From HLUCCA09 sp039822045 (GTDB lineage Bacteria > Pseudomonadota > Alphaproteobacteria > Rhodobacterales > Rhodobacteraceae), in the NCBI GenBank assembly GCA_039822045.1, contig JBCBMY010000001.1:248001-312000 (forward strand): a stretch of 64,000 nucleotides of DNA. The letters run 5' to 3'. Positions 51,036-59,921 of this stretch are shown piece after piece. Position 1 is the first letter of the stretch. Every line of letters starts with the position of its first letter. A model generated the notes under the pieces. It was not told the DNA's origin. It ran no database searches and saw nothing but the letters and a program-made list of their open reading frames with translations. The translations under genes were made by a program, and so were the position numbers.

Positions 51036-52271
51036 TCAGGCCGGCGCGCCGTCGACCTTTGGCCGGATCCGGTGCACGAGCATCGAGCAGGCCTCGACAA
51101 TCGATTTCATCCGCTCTTCGAGCCGCGTCATCTCGGCGATCTGATCCTTCAGCCGCGCGCTGTCGTCACCCAACTCGGCCAGCTTGCCGAACAGGGCCTC
51201 GGAGGTCCGCGCCTGTGCTTCGGCATGCCCCACGACAGAGCGCAGCGACTGGGTGAGATCTGCGACGCGAGCGGGCCCTTCGGCATGTTCGGCCCCCTTC
51301 GAGAGCGCATCGTCGAGGTCGGTGATGGCAAGGCGCATGGCCTCGAACCAATCGTTCGACAGCCGGGGCTCCACCTTGGCCGCCAACATGGCTTCGCGTT
51401 CTACCCGGCGCATGCCGTCGACTACGCGGTCAACACCCACGCGCAAATCGCTCTGGACCGCGATGATGTCGTCATTGACCTTCACCACGCGGTCGAGGAC
51501 GGCGTCGAGTTCAGCCACTAGCCGGTTCACCCGATCCAGAAAGAGGTTGAGATCTCGCGCGAGCGCACCGAATTCGTCTGACGTGCGGATCTCGGCCCGG
51601 TGGTGCAGACCGCCATAGGCCCGCGCGAGGCTCGACACCGTGGCCCGCAAGCCCAGAAGGGGCTCCATCCGCGCCTTTAGGATCAGAAAGAGCAGGATCG
51701 AGTGCAGTAGGATTTTTCCGCCGGCCAGCGCCGCCGTCAGCCGCGCATCTTTGGCCCATAGGGCAAAGTCCTGCGCGAGGTAGTTCCGCACGGTAATGGT
51801 GCCAAGAACATCGCCCACCTCGGCTTGTGCGTGGCAGCCTGTGCAGAAGGCCTCGGCCGTGATCCGCAGCTCTGCCGATTTGTGGGCGCCGTCGGGCCAG
51901 TCTCCGGCCGGGATGCCGACAGGCGAGAAGCCGAAGCCCTCTTCGATGGATGCCACCGTTACGGGCGAAGGCTCGATGGCGATGTCGTAGCCCAGGTCCG
52001 TCCAGTTGCGCTCGAGGATCGGGTACATCGTGCGCGCAGCCACTGGCCCGCCTTCGTTGCGCATGATCGACCGCACGTTCTCGGCCAGATCGTCGGCCAC
52101 GATCTGTGCCTCGTTGGTGCCGTCGGTCTGCCAGTTCCACCAGACAAGACCGGCTTTGAAGGAGAACTCGATAATCGTCACAAGGACAAGGATGACGAAG
52201 AAGTCCTTGATCATGTGCACGAGGAAGGAGCGGTCGAACCGACCTATGCTGGCGCTGTCCTCGTCGAGCAT
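51036..52271 (-). CDS. Membrane sensor with haem c motif (DUF3365/Tll0287-like), HAMP-like and coiled coil
   Basis: 411 residues from ATG 52271. Layout: membrane helix about 20-42 (IKDFFVILVLVTIIEFSF), a periplasmic domain about 45-180, a second helix about 185-200 (ILLHSILLFLILKA), a HAMP-like linker (MEPLLGLRATVSSLARAYGG, TSDEFGALARDLN), then a long coiled coil to the end. The periplasmic domain holds FCTGCHAQAEVGD with a CXXCH haem c site (Cys143, Cys146, His147), as in DUF3365/Tll0287 sensors. No kinase, cyclase or methyl-accepting output domain is visible. Ccm proteins encoded in this window could attach the haem. Confidence 0.78.
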   Translation of the reverse strand: MLDEDSASIGRFDRSFLVHMIKDFFVILVLVTIIEFSFKAGLVWWNWQTDGTNEAQIVADDLAENVRSIMRNEGGPVAARTMYPILERNWTDLGYDIAIEPSPVTVASIEEGFGFSPVGIPAGDWPDGAHKSAELRITAEAFCTGCHAQAEVGDVLGTITVRNYLAQDFALWAKDARLTAALAGGKILLHSILLFLILKARMEPLLGLRATVSSLARAYGGLHHRAEIRTSDEFGALARDLNLFLDRVNRLVAELDAVLDRVVKVNDDIIAVQSDLRVGVDRVVDGMRRVEREAMLAAKVEPRLSNDWFEAMRLAITDLDDALSKGAEHAEGPARVADLTQSLRSVVGHAEAQARTSEALFGKLAELGDDSARLKDQIAEMTRLEERMKSIVEACSMLVHRIRPKVDGAPA

Positions 52272-52368
52272 CGGCGTCTCCGCGGTCAACTGGCGGTGTT
52301 GGCTCGCGTGGGAGCTAGCGCGCATGCTGCACTGCGACAGGGCGGACGTGCCGAAAACCCTGGGCTTT

Positions 52369-53505
52369 CTATGCGCCCACAGTCTTGCGAAGCATCGCTT
52401 CAAGTCTCGTGAGAAGCTTGCGGTTGTCGAAGCGTGTCACAGCGACGTCCCGGGCGGCGTTCGCCATTTGCGCCAGGTCTTTCGTGTCCAGGAGGCGGCG
52501 CAATTGCCGGGCAAACCCGTGTTGGTCGTGCTCGTCCACAAGGTGGCCGGTCTTCCCGTCCTCCACGGCTTCAGGGATCCCGGCGTGGCGCGTCGAGACG
52601 ATCACGCAGCCGCTCGCCAGGGCTTCCTGGATCGCGGTCGGCAGGCCCTCGGTGTTGCCGTCCTCGGCCGTGACGGAGTGCTGGGCGAAAATCTCGGCCT
52701 TTCCAAGTCGATCGCGCACCGCGTCATGGGGCATCCGGCCGGGCAGGCGTACCCGATCGCCGACGCCAAGTTCCCGCGCCAAAGACCGTGCGGGTTCCAT
52801 CAGGGGGCCGTCTCCAATCATCTCCAGGCGGGCGTGCGGCAGGCCTTCGGCCGCCTCGGCAAAGGCGCGCACGGTCGTCAGCGGCGCCTTCTTCTCAATA
52901 AAGCGACCCAGTGCAAGGATCAGGCCGCGCTCTTTCTCACCGGGCTTGAAGTTGTCCGTATTCACGCCCGACGGAATGACATGCGCGTTGGGATGTTCGA
53001 GACCTTCGGCCGCCAGGTTGTCCAAGAGGAACTGCGACACGGCGACGATGCCCGCAAGGTGGGGGAACATGCGGCGGTAGGCGCGAACGGTCTGCCGCCG
53101 CCGCAGGGCTTTTGAGGCGTCGGTCCCGCGGAAGTAGGAAACGCACGGCAGGCCAATTTCCCGGGCCAAAGGCGCCACAGCAAGTGCCTGAGTGCCGAAC
53201 TCGGCAAGAACGAGTTCGACCTTCTGGTCCTGCAGGAACGTCTTTAGCGCCGACTTGGATGCCCCGAACGGAACGCGCGACGTGCTGTGGCGCAGGGCAT
53301 TCATACTCAGGGCGAAGGGCGCGCGCAGCGTGTCTGCAAGCCCTAGTGAGCGGCGGCGTTCAAAAAGTGGCCGTCCGATCGGGTCGTTGCCATCGAACCG
53401 GCCCGCAACAATGCAGGTTGCGCCGTCAAACAGATGCTCGATGTGCCGGTTCACGAAGGTTTCGCCGGGCACAAAATAATCGGACGTGGCAATGGCCGTC
53501 TTCAT
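52369..53505 (-). CDS. Glycosyltransferase family 4 protein
   Basis: 378 residues, GT-B fold. N-domain with SYFRGTDASKALR and GIVAVSQFLLDNL; the C-domain has PSGVNTDNFKPGEK, LALGRFIEKKAP, and the nucleotide-sugar retaining motif EDGNTEGLPTAIQEALASG (E-X7-E). Likely a mannosyl- or galactosyl-type transferase in exopolysaccharide or O-antigen assembly. It ends 97 bases upstream of the sensor gene start, same strand; an FkbM remnant starts divergently 154 bases beyond its 5' end. Confidence 0.85.
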   Translation of the reverse strand: MKTAIATSDYFVPGETFVNRHIEHLFDGATCIVAGRFDGNDPIGRPLFERRRSLGLADTLRAPFALSMNALRHSTSRVPFGASKSALKTFLQDQKVELVLAEFGTQALAVAPLAREIGLPCVSYFRGTDASKALRRRQTVRAYRRMFPHLAGIVAVSQFLLDNLAAEGLEHPNAHVIPSGVNTDNFKPGEKERGLILALGRFIEKKAPLTTVRAFAEAAEGLPHARLEMIGDGPLMEPARSLARELGVGDRVRLPGRMPHDAVRDRLGKAEIFAQHSVTAEDGNTEGLPTAIQEALASGCVIVSTRHAGIPEAVEDGKTGHLVDEHDQHGFARQLRRLLDTKDLAQMANAARDVAVTRFDNRKLLTRLEAMLRKTVGA

Positions 53506-53659
53506 GGGGCCGTCCTAGTCCTTTTGGGTCGATGGTGCTAGCTGCGTTGCGCCGTTAGCTTTGGGCCATTGAGGGGTGCGCTTTGCACTCGCGGTCGGCT
53601 CGCATAGATCGGGCGATGAAGGCGCGTGGCTCGGGCCGCATCAAGGACGGGCGGGACGC

Positions 53660-53992
53660 ATGGAACATCGGAAAAAGGGTGGGGCGAGCGCACTCAAACG
53701 GCTCAAGTTGCGCGTTCTCTCGTCGCTGCCCGGCGCCCGGGGTATCCGGTATCTCAGAAAGCTTTGCAAAGCCCGGGGCGACGAGATGAACGCGCTATTT
53801 GAGCATGCGCTCTCGAAGGCCGCCTGCGGCCTCTGCATCGATCTCGGGGCTAATCTGGGCGACTACACGCTGCGCATGGCTGCCATTGCGGACCGCGCCA
53901 TTGCGTTCGAGCCCGACCCATGGACGGCTGACCGGCTTCAAGACCGGGTCGGTGCCGCGCAGAACGTTGCGGTGATCGAAGCCGCGGCCTGA
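53660..53992 (+). pseudogene. FkbM-type methyltransferase, 3'-truncated remnant
   Basis: 110 codons. N-terminal methyltransferase part is recognisable: CIDLGANLGDYTLRM (SAM motif I) and AIAFEPDPWTADRL, NVAVIEAAA, which in intact FkbM proteins (200-250 residues) is followed by the rest of the domain. Here a stop follows EAAA and the downstream DNA codes, on the other strand, for a different protein fragment. The junction is near 53990-54000. Probably inactive. Confidence 0.7.
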
Positions 53993-53998
53993 ACGGAC

Positions 53999-54560
53999 CG
54001 CCAACAACCGCGTTGCCTGATTGTGCAAAACCGTCGTAGCCCGCGACTTTCTCCGACTCTTCGATGAGAAAAGTGGCGTCGCGCCTCTGCATCTCCTCGA
54101 TCAGCGCCTGCAACCGCCGATAGTATGCGTTCCCTTTGGAATATCCGCCATCGCGCACGGCCCAGTCGATCTTGGCAAGCGCAGCAGGGCTGTAGCGATA
54201 ATGCATGATCGGCAAGAGGACGCGATCGCTGAACGCCGTGCTCGCGGTCCGATGCCTGTCCAGATAGAAGTCGCCCATTCGCCAGGGCTGGAAGATCGGT
54301 TGCACCGAGGTGCCGGAGGGCGACTTGAGGTGGTCGAAGAGCGGAAGCTTTGGCGTTCGCCAGGCCGAGGCATCTGGCTTGCCCAGGAACGTGACATCAA
54401 GGCGATGTCGCATGCCGATGTACCGGTGGCGCGGCGGTTTGTCTTTGCGCAGCGAGAAGTGCCGCCGCGGGTCGAAGGACCATGGGCAGCTGGAATACGT
54501 GAAATGCGTGCTCGGGAACGTGCTCAGACCCTGTCCGGCGCGGGGATAGAGGTCGATCAA
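53999..54560 (-). pseudogene. Fragment of a glycosyltransferase-like protein (central/C-terminal part)
   Basis: About 187 codons on the minus strand with protein-like composition: LPIMHYRYSPAALAKIDW, DGGYSKGNAYYRRLQALIEE, and ESEKVAGYDGFAQSGNAV, resembling the C-terminal part of GT2/GT92-type proteins from Rhodobacteraceae (recalled pattern). The only available start is a TTG overlapping the TetR stop, and its 3' end runs into the FkbM remnant, where the reading continues only as antisense shadow. Both ends look cut. Function lost or unknown. Confidence 0.5.
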
Positions 54561-55177
54561 GCCGTATCCGGGGGGATGAGGCCGAGCCCGCGAAGGTAGA
54601 TGCCGATCCCCGTTTCAAGCAGGGCTTCTGGTGGAAATTGCGATCGGCCGCCGGGCGCGCCTCTGAGGTAGAGCTCCACCACGCCATGGCTCATGGCCCA
54701 GATGTGAGCCGAGAACATTGCAGCCGGTGGACGCTTGTCCTCGGGTATATGCACCGACAAGGCTTCGGCGGCGCGTTCCAGGATGCTCCGCGCGCGTTCG
54801 GCGACGGCTGCCAATTGCGGTGTACGTTGGACTGATAGCCCGCTCTCGAACATTGCCTGATAGTGGCCAGGGTACTTTGCGGCGAAGGCAAGATAGGCGC
54901 GCCCCGTCGCCTCAAAGGCTGCGAGGGCAGATGGTTCGCCGCCGTTGAAGGCGTGTTCCATGACGTCGGCGAAGATCTCGTAGCCCTGGCGCGCGGCCTC
55001 GGCGATGAGATCTTCGCGGCCCTCAAAGTGGCGGTAGACGGCGGCGGGCGTCACGCCTGCAACCTTGGCGGCCTCCGAGAGCGTAAAGCCCTGCGGCCCC
55101 TTCTCCTCGATCAGGCGCAAGGCGGCATCCACAAGCGCCTGACGCAGATTGCCGTGGTGATAGCCGCGCTTAGGCAT
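54557..55177 (-). CDS. TetR/AcrR family regulator with C-terminal WHG-type domain
   Basis: 206 residues from ATG 55177, which overlaps the ppk2 stop by 8 bases. N-terminal helix-turn-helix KRGYHHGNLRQALVDAALRL, FTLSEAAKVAGVTPAAVYRHF and the ligand-binding domain with AYLAFAAKYPGHYQAMFE and AHIWAMSHGVVELYL. Its ligand is unknown. Co-translated after ppk2; being a repressor family, it may control its own unit. Confidence 0.9.
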   Translation of the reverse strand: MPKRGYHHGNLRQALVDAALRLIEEKGPQGFTLSEAAKVAGVTPAAVYRHFEGREDLIAEAARQGYEIFADVMEHAFNGGEPSALAAFEATGRAYLAFAAKYPGHYQAMFESGLSVQRTPQLAAVAERARSILERAAEALSVHIPEDKRPPAAMFSAHIWAMSHGVVELYLRGAPGGRSQFPPEALLETGIGIYLRGLGLIPPDTA

Positions 55178-56039
55178 GCCAGAGGGCAGGGCTCCCGCAG
55201 ATCTCCGTGTCGATGTCCCCCACCACATCGGCATTCTTGCGGGCATAGTCCAGACGCGACAGCACAACCCGGATGGCCGCGAGCCGTGCTCGGCGCTTGT
55301 CGTCCGAACGGATGAGGGTCCACGGCACGTCTGGATCGTGGGTGAAGCCTAGGGTTTCCCCGATCGCCTCGGAGTAGGCCTCCCAGCGGGTCAGCCCCTC
55401 AACGTCGATGCGGCTGAGCTTCCACTGTTTCAGAGGGTCGCTCTCGCGCGCCAGCATGCGGTTGAGTTGCTCGGCCCGGCCGACATTCAGCCAGATCTTG
55501 ACGAGCACGATCCCGTCATCAACGAGGGCGCGCTCGAACGGAACGACTTGGTGAAAGAACCGGTCGCGTTCGACATCGGTGCAGAAGCCGAACACCTTTT
55601 CGACGACGCCGCGATTGTACCAAGACCGGTCAAAGAGCACGATCTCGCCCGAGGCGGGCAAGTGCTCGATATAGCGCTGAAAGTACCACTCGCTCTTTTC
55701 CCTGTCTGACGGGGCCTGCAGGGCAACGACGCGCGCGACACGCGGATTAAGGTTTTCGCGGAAGCGCTTGATCGTGCCGCCTTTTCCGGCGGCATCGCGC
55801 CCTTCAAAGAGCACACAGACCCGGCCGCCCGTTGCCCGGACCGACGCCTGCAGTTTGACCAGTTCGATCTGGAGGGCGTGGAGCTCTGCTTCATAGGCGT
55901 CGCGGTCCATCCGCGAGGTGTAGGGATAGGGGTCGGCGAGGATGGTCTTGCCGCCTGCGGACTTGATGGCGGCCCGGACAGCCTCGGGGGCTTCCTTCTG
56001 GAAAATCTTGCTGATGGCACCGTCGAAGGGCTTTTTCAT
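55170..56039 (-). CDS. ppk2: Polyphosphate kinase 2
   Basis: 289 residues, class I PPK2 size. ATG 56039 follows AGGAGGCCAGGCC; the longer open frame is antisense to the hydrolase gene. Seen: the Walker A CVLFEGRDAAGKGGTI (about residues 79-89), FDRSWYNRGVVEKVFGF (Walker B/lid), and WKLSRIDVEGLTRWEAY. Uses polyphosphate to phosphorylate nucleoside diphosphates (often GDP/ADP). Two genes follow in overlap: TetR and then the fragment region. Confidence 0.95.
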   Translation of the reverse strand: MKKPFDGAISKIFQKEAPEAVRAAIKSAGGKTILADPYPYTSRMDRDAYEAELHALQIELVKLQASVRATGGRVCVLFEGRDAAGKGGTIKRFRENLNPRVARVVALQAPSDREKSEWYFQRYIEHLPASGEIVLFDRSWYNRGVVEKVFGFCTDVERDRFFHQVVPFERALVDDGIVLVKIWLNVGRAEQLNRMLARESDPLKQWKLSRIDVEGLTRWEAYSEAIGETLGFTHDPDVPWTLIRSDDKRRARLAAIRVVLSRLDYARKNADVVGDIDTEICGSPALWHA

Positions 56040-56101
56040 GGCCTGGCCTCCTGTCGATCTGGCGACTATGGCGGCCCGTCCTGGACGGGGCAACATGGGG
56101 G

Positions 56102-56992
56102 TCAGCGCAGGCCGGCGCGTGTTGCCACGCGGTCGATCGCGGCGATGGCAACCTCGGGGCGGGCATGGTGGGGCATGTGGCCCACGCCCTCGAGTTCGGT
56201 CAGGCGCGCGCCCGGCACGAGAGCGACCATCCGTTGGCTGTGAGTGTTGAGGGGCACGGCGGTGTCTGCCGTGCCGTGAACGGCTTCGACGGGGATGTCG
56301 AGGTTGCGGTAGCGCTGTGACATGGCCGCCAGATGAGGCTTCAGCCCGCGCACCTGCCGCGCGTTGAGGCGGATCGACTGCGGCTGCAGGACAAGGCCGA
56401 CCCCGATATGCTCGGCATACCCGCGTGGCACGGGATCGGGGGCAAAGGTCGTGGCGATCGAGCGCCGGGCGATGCTTTCGTTCGCAAGAGCGGTCACGGC
56501 CGGGACGAATGTAACGCCGCCAAGGGTGGACCCCGCCAGAGTATAGAAGGGGCCGAGCCCACCCTCCCATGGCATCGTGGCGCCCGCGAGCGAGACGACC
56601 CCGGCTACGCGTTCGGGATGTTCGAGCGCCCAGGCCATGGCAACAGCGCCGCCGAACGAGTGGCCCACGACGACCGCGCGGTCGATCCCGAGACGCGCAG
56701 CGGCGGCGTTCAGCACGGTAGCCTGCTCGGCCGGACTTTCGCCGCGATCGTGAAGCGGGGGCGTATGGCCCAGCGCGGGCCGGTCGAAGGCCACCACGCG
56801 ATAGCGGTTGTCGAGCCGCTCCATCAGATCGAACGAGAAATCCCGCAGGTTCCCCGAGGCGCCGTGCAGCAGAATTACCGTTGGGGCGCCCTCGGGCCCC
56901 CGAACCAGCGCGTGCACGCGCGTGTTGCCCACCTCGATGAACTGGCCCGAGGGTGGATAGGCCGCCGCGGTGAATGCGATCTCCGAGGGCAT
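56102..56992 (-). CDS. Alpha/beta hydrolase, possibly a lipoprotein
   Basis: 296 residues from ATG 56992, which has GAGGAGACCGAAAGC before it. Full triad elements: ILLHGASGNLRDF, GHSFGGAVAMAW (Ser), AVHGTADTAVPLNTH (Asp), GVGHMPHHARP (His). The frame stays open upstream, where residues FALLAALTGCGPG look like a lipobox (LTGC), so the real protein may start farther upstream inside metA (ATG 57133) or with a rare codon; similar hydrolases with such N-termini occur in this family, from memory. Substrate unknown. Confidence 0.8.
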   Translation of the reverse strand: MPSEIAFTAAAYPPSGQFIEVGNTRVHALVRGPEGAPTVILLHGASGNLRDFSFDLMERLDNRYRVVAFDRPALGHTPPLHDRGESPAEQATVLNAAAARLGIDRAVVVGHSFGGAVAMAWALEHPERVAGVVSLAGATMPWEGGLGPFYTLAGSTLGGVTFVPAVTALANESIARRSIATTFAPDPVPRGYAEHIGVGLVLQPQSIRLNARQVRGLKPHLAAMSQRYRNLDIPVEAVHGTADTAVPLNTHSQRMVALVPGARLTELEGVGHMPHHARPEVAIAAIDRVATRAGLR

Positions 56993-57050
56993 GCTTTCGG
57001 TCTCCTCGCCGGGGCCACAGCCAGTAAGCGCGGCGAGCAGGGCAAAAGCC

Positions 57051-57968
57051 CTAGCGGCCGCCGATCCGGTCGATATCGAACGATGTCGTCTGGTAGATCT
57101 GGTTGATCCAGTTGCCGTAGAGCAGATGCGCATGGCTGCGCCACCGATTGAGCGGCTCCAGCTCGGGATTATCCTGGGGGAAGTAATTCGCCGGTACTCC
57201 GATCGGGGACCCCTGCGCCACGTCGCGATCATACTCTTCCTTCAGCGTTCCGCTGTCATACTCGAGATGATTGAAGATATAGAGCGCGCGGTGGGATGCG
57301 TCCTCCACCAGACAGGGCCCCACCTCGGCGCTGTCGAGCAGAACCTGAAGGCCCTGCGCCTCGATCTCGGGTCGTCTCAATTCGGTCCAGCGCGAGACCG
57401 GGACGATGAAATCATCTGAAAAACCATTGAGATAGCCCGAAGACGGGGCCTTGTTGGCATGTCGAAAGCAGCCAAAGGCCTTGGCGCTGAGAAGGTGCTT
57501 GGGGATGCCGTGAAAGTGATAGGCCATGGCCATCCCGCCCCAGCACACGCCGAAGGTCGAGTGCACGTTGGTTTGCGTCCAGTCCATCACCTCGGTCAAC
57601 TCATCCCAGTAGGTCACCTCTTCATAGGGCAGATGCTCGATGGGGGCGCCGGTGATGATGAGCCCGTCGAACTTCTCGTCGCGCACCTCGGCAAAGGGGC
57701 GGTAGAACGCCTCCATATGTTCCGCCGCCGTCGTCTTGGTCTGATGCTCGGTCATCCGCAGCAGGTGCAGATCGATCTGCAAGGGCGTCGACCCGACAAG
57801 GCGCGCAAACTGTGTCTCGGTCTGGATTTTCTTCGGCATCAGGTTCAAAAGGCCGATCCGCAACGGCCGGATGTCTTGCCGCGCGGCCCGGTCTTCGCCC
57901 ATGACCATCACGCCCTCGGAGCGCAACACGTCGAAGGCGGGCAGGGTTTCGGGCAGCTTGATGGGCAT
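57051..57968 (-). CDS. metA: Homoserine O-acyltransferase MetA (acetyl-type signature)
   Basis: First committed step of methionine synthesis by acylation of homoserine. 305 residues. Catalytic Cys142 in FGVCWGGMAMAYHFHG, His and Glu in IFNHLEYDSGTL. Position 111 is Glu in GAPIEHLPYEEVTYW; in MetA-family enzymes Glu at this position goes with acetyl-CoA use and Gly with succinyl-CoA, so the product is probably O-acetylhomoserine. The 42-base gap from the upstream ATPase gene is too short for a SAM riboswitch. Confidence 0.93.
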   Translation of the reverse strand: MPIKLPETLPAFDVLRSEGVMVMGEDRAARQDIRPLRIGLLNLMPKKIQTETQFARLVGSTPLQIDLHLLRMTEHQTKTTAAEHMEAFYRPFAEVRDEKFDGLIITGAPIEHLPYEEVTYWDELTEVMDWTQTNVHSTFGVCWGGMAMAYHFHGIPKHLLSAKAFGCFRHANKAPSSGYLNGFSDDFIVPVSRWTELRRPEIEAQGLQVLLDSAEVGPCLVEDASHRALYIFNHLEYDSGTLKEEYDRDVAQGSPIGVPANYFPQDNPELEPLNRWRSHAHLLYGNWINQIYQTTSFDIDRIGGR

Positions 57969-58010
57969 CGCTCTCGTCTCGGCTGACAGTCCGGGAGGGC
58001 GCAGATACGC

Positions 58011-58904
58011 TCAAGCCATCGCGCGTTCAAGCGCACGCAGGATCATGTGATGGAAGCCGGCCTCGTCGCGCACGGCCATGGCCTCTTCCGCAGGGACCGT
58101 CACGCCCCAACGCTGCGCCATGGCGGCATAGCGCGGCTGGCGATGGGCCAGCGCCCGGCCGTAGGTGAACCGGACAAAGGCGTCGGGGTCGACGTGCTCT
58201 TCGGGCAGGCCCGACTGCGCCAGATAAGCCTCCCAGCAGGCGTTCAAGAACGCGGGTTGATACGCCATGGGCTTGGGCTGTTTGTCGAAGCGGCGGATCA
58301 GTTCATCGCGATGCGCTTCGGTCCCCTCGATCCACACAAGAAGCATCGCCTCGGACAGCGCACGCATCACATGATCGTCAGGATCGTTCGGCTCGACCAC
58401 TTCGCAAATCGAGCCGCCTGTATCGCAGATGAAGTTCTCATAGCCATAGATCTCCTCCGCCCGGTCGATGAAGCGCGTCGCATCGAGGAGTGCGGCGATC
58501 TCGGCCGCTTCGTGCTCGGACTGCCGACGCCGGTACTCGGTGATCGGCAGTCCGCCCTTGGCCGGATCGCCGGGCTTGCCAAGATAGGTCGACAGGGGAT
58601 CGAGATTGTCGAAGGTGATGTTCGAGGCGATGTAGATGGAGTCGGAGCGCAGAAGGTCGGCGAGATAGGGCACGCGCATCGCCTCGCGCTTGAAGCTGTC
58701 GGCGATGAGTTCGCCCATATAGCGCGTGCCAATGCGGTAATCGACGGAATAGTGGAACCAGCCCCCTGCCAGGCGGAGCAACGTCGAAAGGTGGGTTTTG
58801 CCGAGGCCCGACATGCCAAAGAGCGCCACGCGCTTCTTCGGTGCGGTGGCCCAGGCATCGGGGTCGGGGTAGTAGAGCGGGGCGTGGCGCATTCCGCCGT
58901 CCAT
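58011..58904 (-). CDS. P-loop ATPase-like protein upstream of metA
   Basis: 297 residues (ATG 58904; ATG 58892 is an alternative start). Walker A FGMSGLGKTHLSTLL is clear; a SVDYRIGTRYMGELI segment follows and GGSICEVVEPNDPDD and LLVWIEGTEAHRDELI appear later. I recall similar proteins as a conserved Rhodobacteraceae family without known function. The short spacing to metA (42 bases) suggests one transcript with methionine synthesis. Confidence 0.78.
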   Translation of the reverse strand: MDGGMRHAPLYYPDPDAWATAPKKRVALFGMSGLGKTHLSTLLRLAGGWFHYSVDYRIGTRYMGELIADSFKREAMRVPYLADLLRSDSIYIASNITFDNLDPLSTYLGKPGDPAKGGLPITEYRRRQSEHEAAEIAALLDATRFIDRAEEIYGYENFICDTGGSICEVVEPNDPDDHVMRALSEAMLLVWIEGTEAHRDELIRRFDKQPKPMAYQPAFLNACWEAYLAQSGLPEEHVDPDAFVRFTYGRALAHRQPRYAAMAQRWGVTVPAEEAMAVRDEAGFHHMILRALERAMA

Positions 58905-58940
58905 AGCCCCGGCTACGCCCTGGGGCCAGAGCGATTCGGC

Positions 58941-59855
58941 TTACGAACGCGCGCGCCGTGGCACGGCCAGCACGACAAGGCCGAGGGCCAGGACGGCAAG
59001 GCCCGCAAACGCCCGCATCTCGAGCCGCTCGCCGAGGACGACGGCCCCCAGGCAGACGGCGACGGGCGGTATGAGGAGCGTGACGAGCATCGTGCCCCCC
59101 GCGCCGGAAGTGGCCAGGATGCGGTAGTAGAGGAGATACGCCAAGGCCGTTGCTATCCCCGCATAGTAGGCGATGGCGATGGTGCCGCGCGCCGTGTCCG
59201 GCAGGTCGATCCCGCCTTCGAGGACGAGGGTCAGCGGCACGAGGATCAGCGTTGAGCCCGTCAGCATCCCCGCCGCCGCGACGATCGGGGGAAGGCCGCC
59301 GAGCTTGAGCCGGGCCCAGACCGAGGCCGCAGCATAGGACAGGGTCCCGGCAATTACCGCAATCTGGGCCGTTGAGCGCAGATCGAGCCCCGTGAGCACG
59401 CCGGGCCCGACGATGGTCACGACGCCCGCGAACCCAAGACCGATGCCGGCGGCGCGCTGCGCCGTCAGGCGTTCATCGCGGAAGGCGAGGGCCGCCGCGA
59501 GGGCGCCCCAAATCGCCGTCGAGGCATTGAGGATCGAGGTGAGGCCGGTCTCGATATAGAGTTGCCCCCACGCCATCAGGGTAAAGGGCACCGCGTTGTT
59601 CAGAAGCCCCATCACGAGGAAAGCGCCCCAGATAGACGCAGTGCGCGGGACTGAAATCCCCCGTGACCAGACGATCAGCCACAGGATCAACGCGGCCCAG
59701 CCCACCCGGTGGCAGACGCTCGACAAGACCGACACCTCGTCAAGCGCGATGCGAATCGACAGAAACGATGCGCCCCAGATCACCCCGAGAAGCGAGAGCT
59801 CGGCCAGTGCCTTGCCACCGAGGGCCGGCGGCGGAGTATTTGTGGAAACCGTCAT
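58941..59855 (-). CDS. EamA-family (DMT) transporter
   Basis: 304 residues with ten predicted membrane helices in two EamA repeats (first starting ELSLLGVIWGASFLSIR, with repeat-typical LGFAGVVTIVGPGVLTG; second around SYAAASVWARLKLGG, and PPVAVCLGAVVLGERLEMRAF). Substrate unknown; family members export amino acids or metabolites. A different EamA gene lies at 61.3 kb, separated by the porin gene. Start ATG 59855 has only a weak ribosome site. Confidence 0.88.
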   Translation of the reverse strand: MTVSTNTPPPALGGKALAELSLLGVIWGASFLSIRIALDEVSVLSSVCHRVGWAALILWLIVWSRGISVPRTASIWGAFLVMGLLNNAVPFTLMAWGQLYIETGLTSILNASTAIWGALAAALAFRDERLTAQRAAGIGLGFAGVVTIVGPGVLTGLDLRSTAQIAVIAGTLSYAAASVWARLKLGGLPPIVAAAGMLTGSTLILVPLTLVLEGGIDLPDTARGTIAIAYYAGIATALAYLLYYRILATSGAGGTMLVTLLIPPVAVCLGAVVLGERLEMRAFAGLAVLALGLVVLAVPRRARS

Positions 59856-59865
59856 GGGGCCAAAC

Positions 59866-59897
59866 GTAAAACCGGGCCGCCTGGTGGGCGACCCGGT
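59866..59897 (-). terminator. Hairpin terminator of the FadL-type porin gene
   Basis: ACCGGGCCGCC (59871-59881) pairs with GGGCGACCCGGT (59886-59897) with one internal mismatch, loop TGGT. On the minus strand it is followed by TTTACGTTT. It lies between the porin stop and the next gene start. Confidence 0.6.
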
Positions 59898-59921
59898 TCC
59901 TGCGCATCCCCCGTGGCACGC

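Noticed and set aside
57969..58010. SAM-II (metA) riboswitch expected in alphaproteobacteria
   Set aside because: The gap before metA is only 42 bases and holds no pseudoknot-forming pattern.
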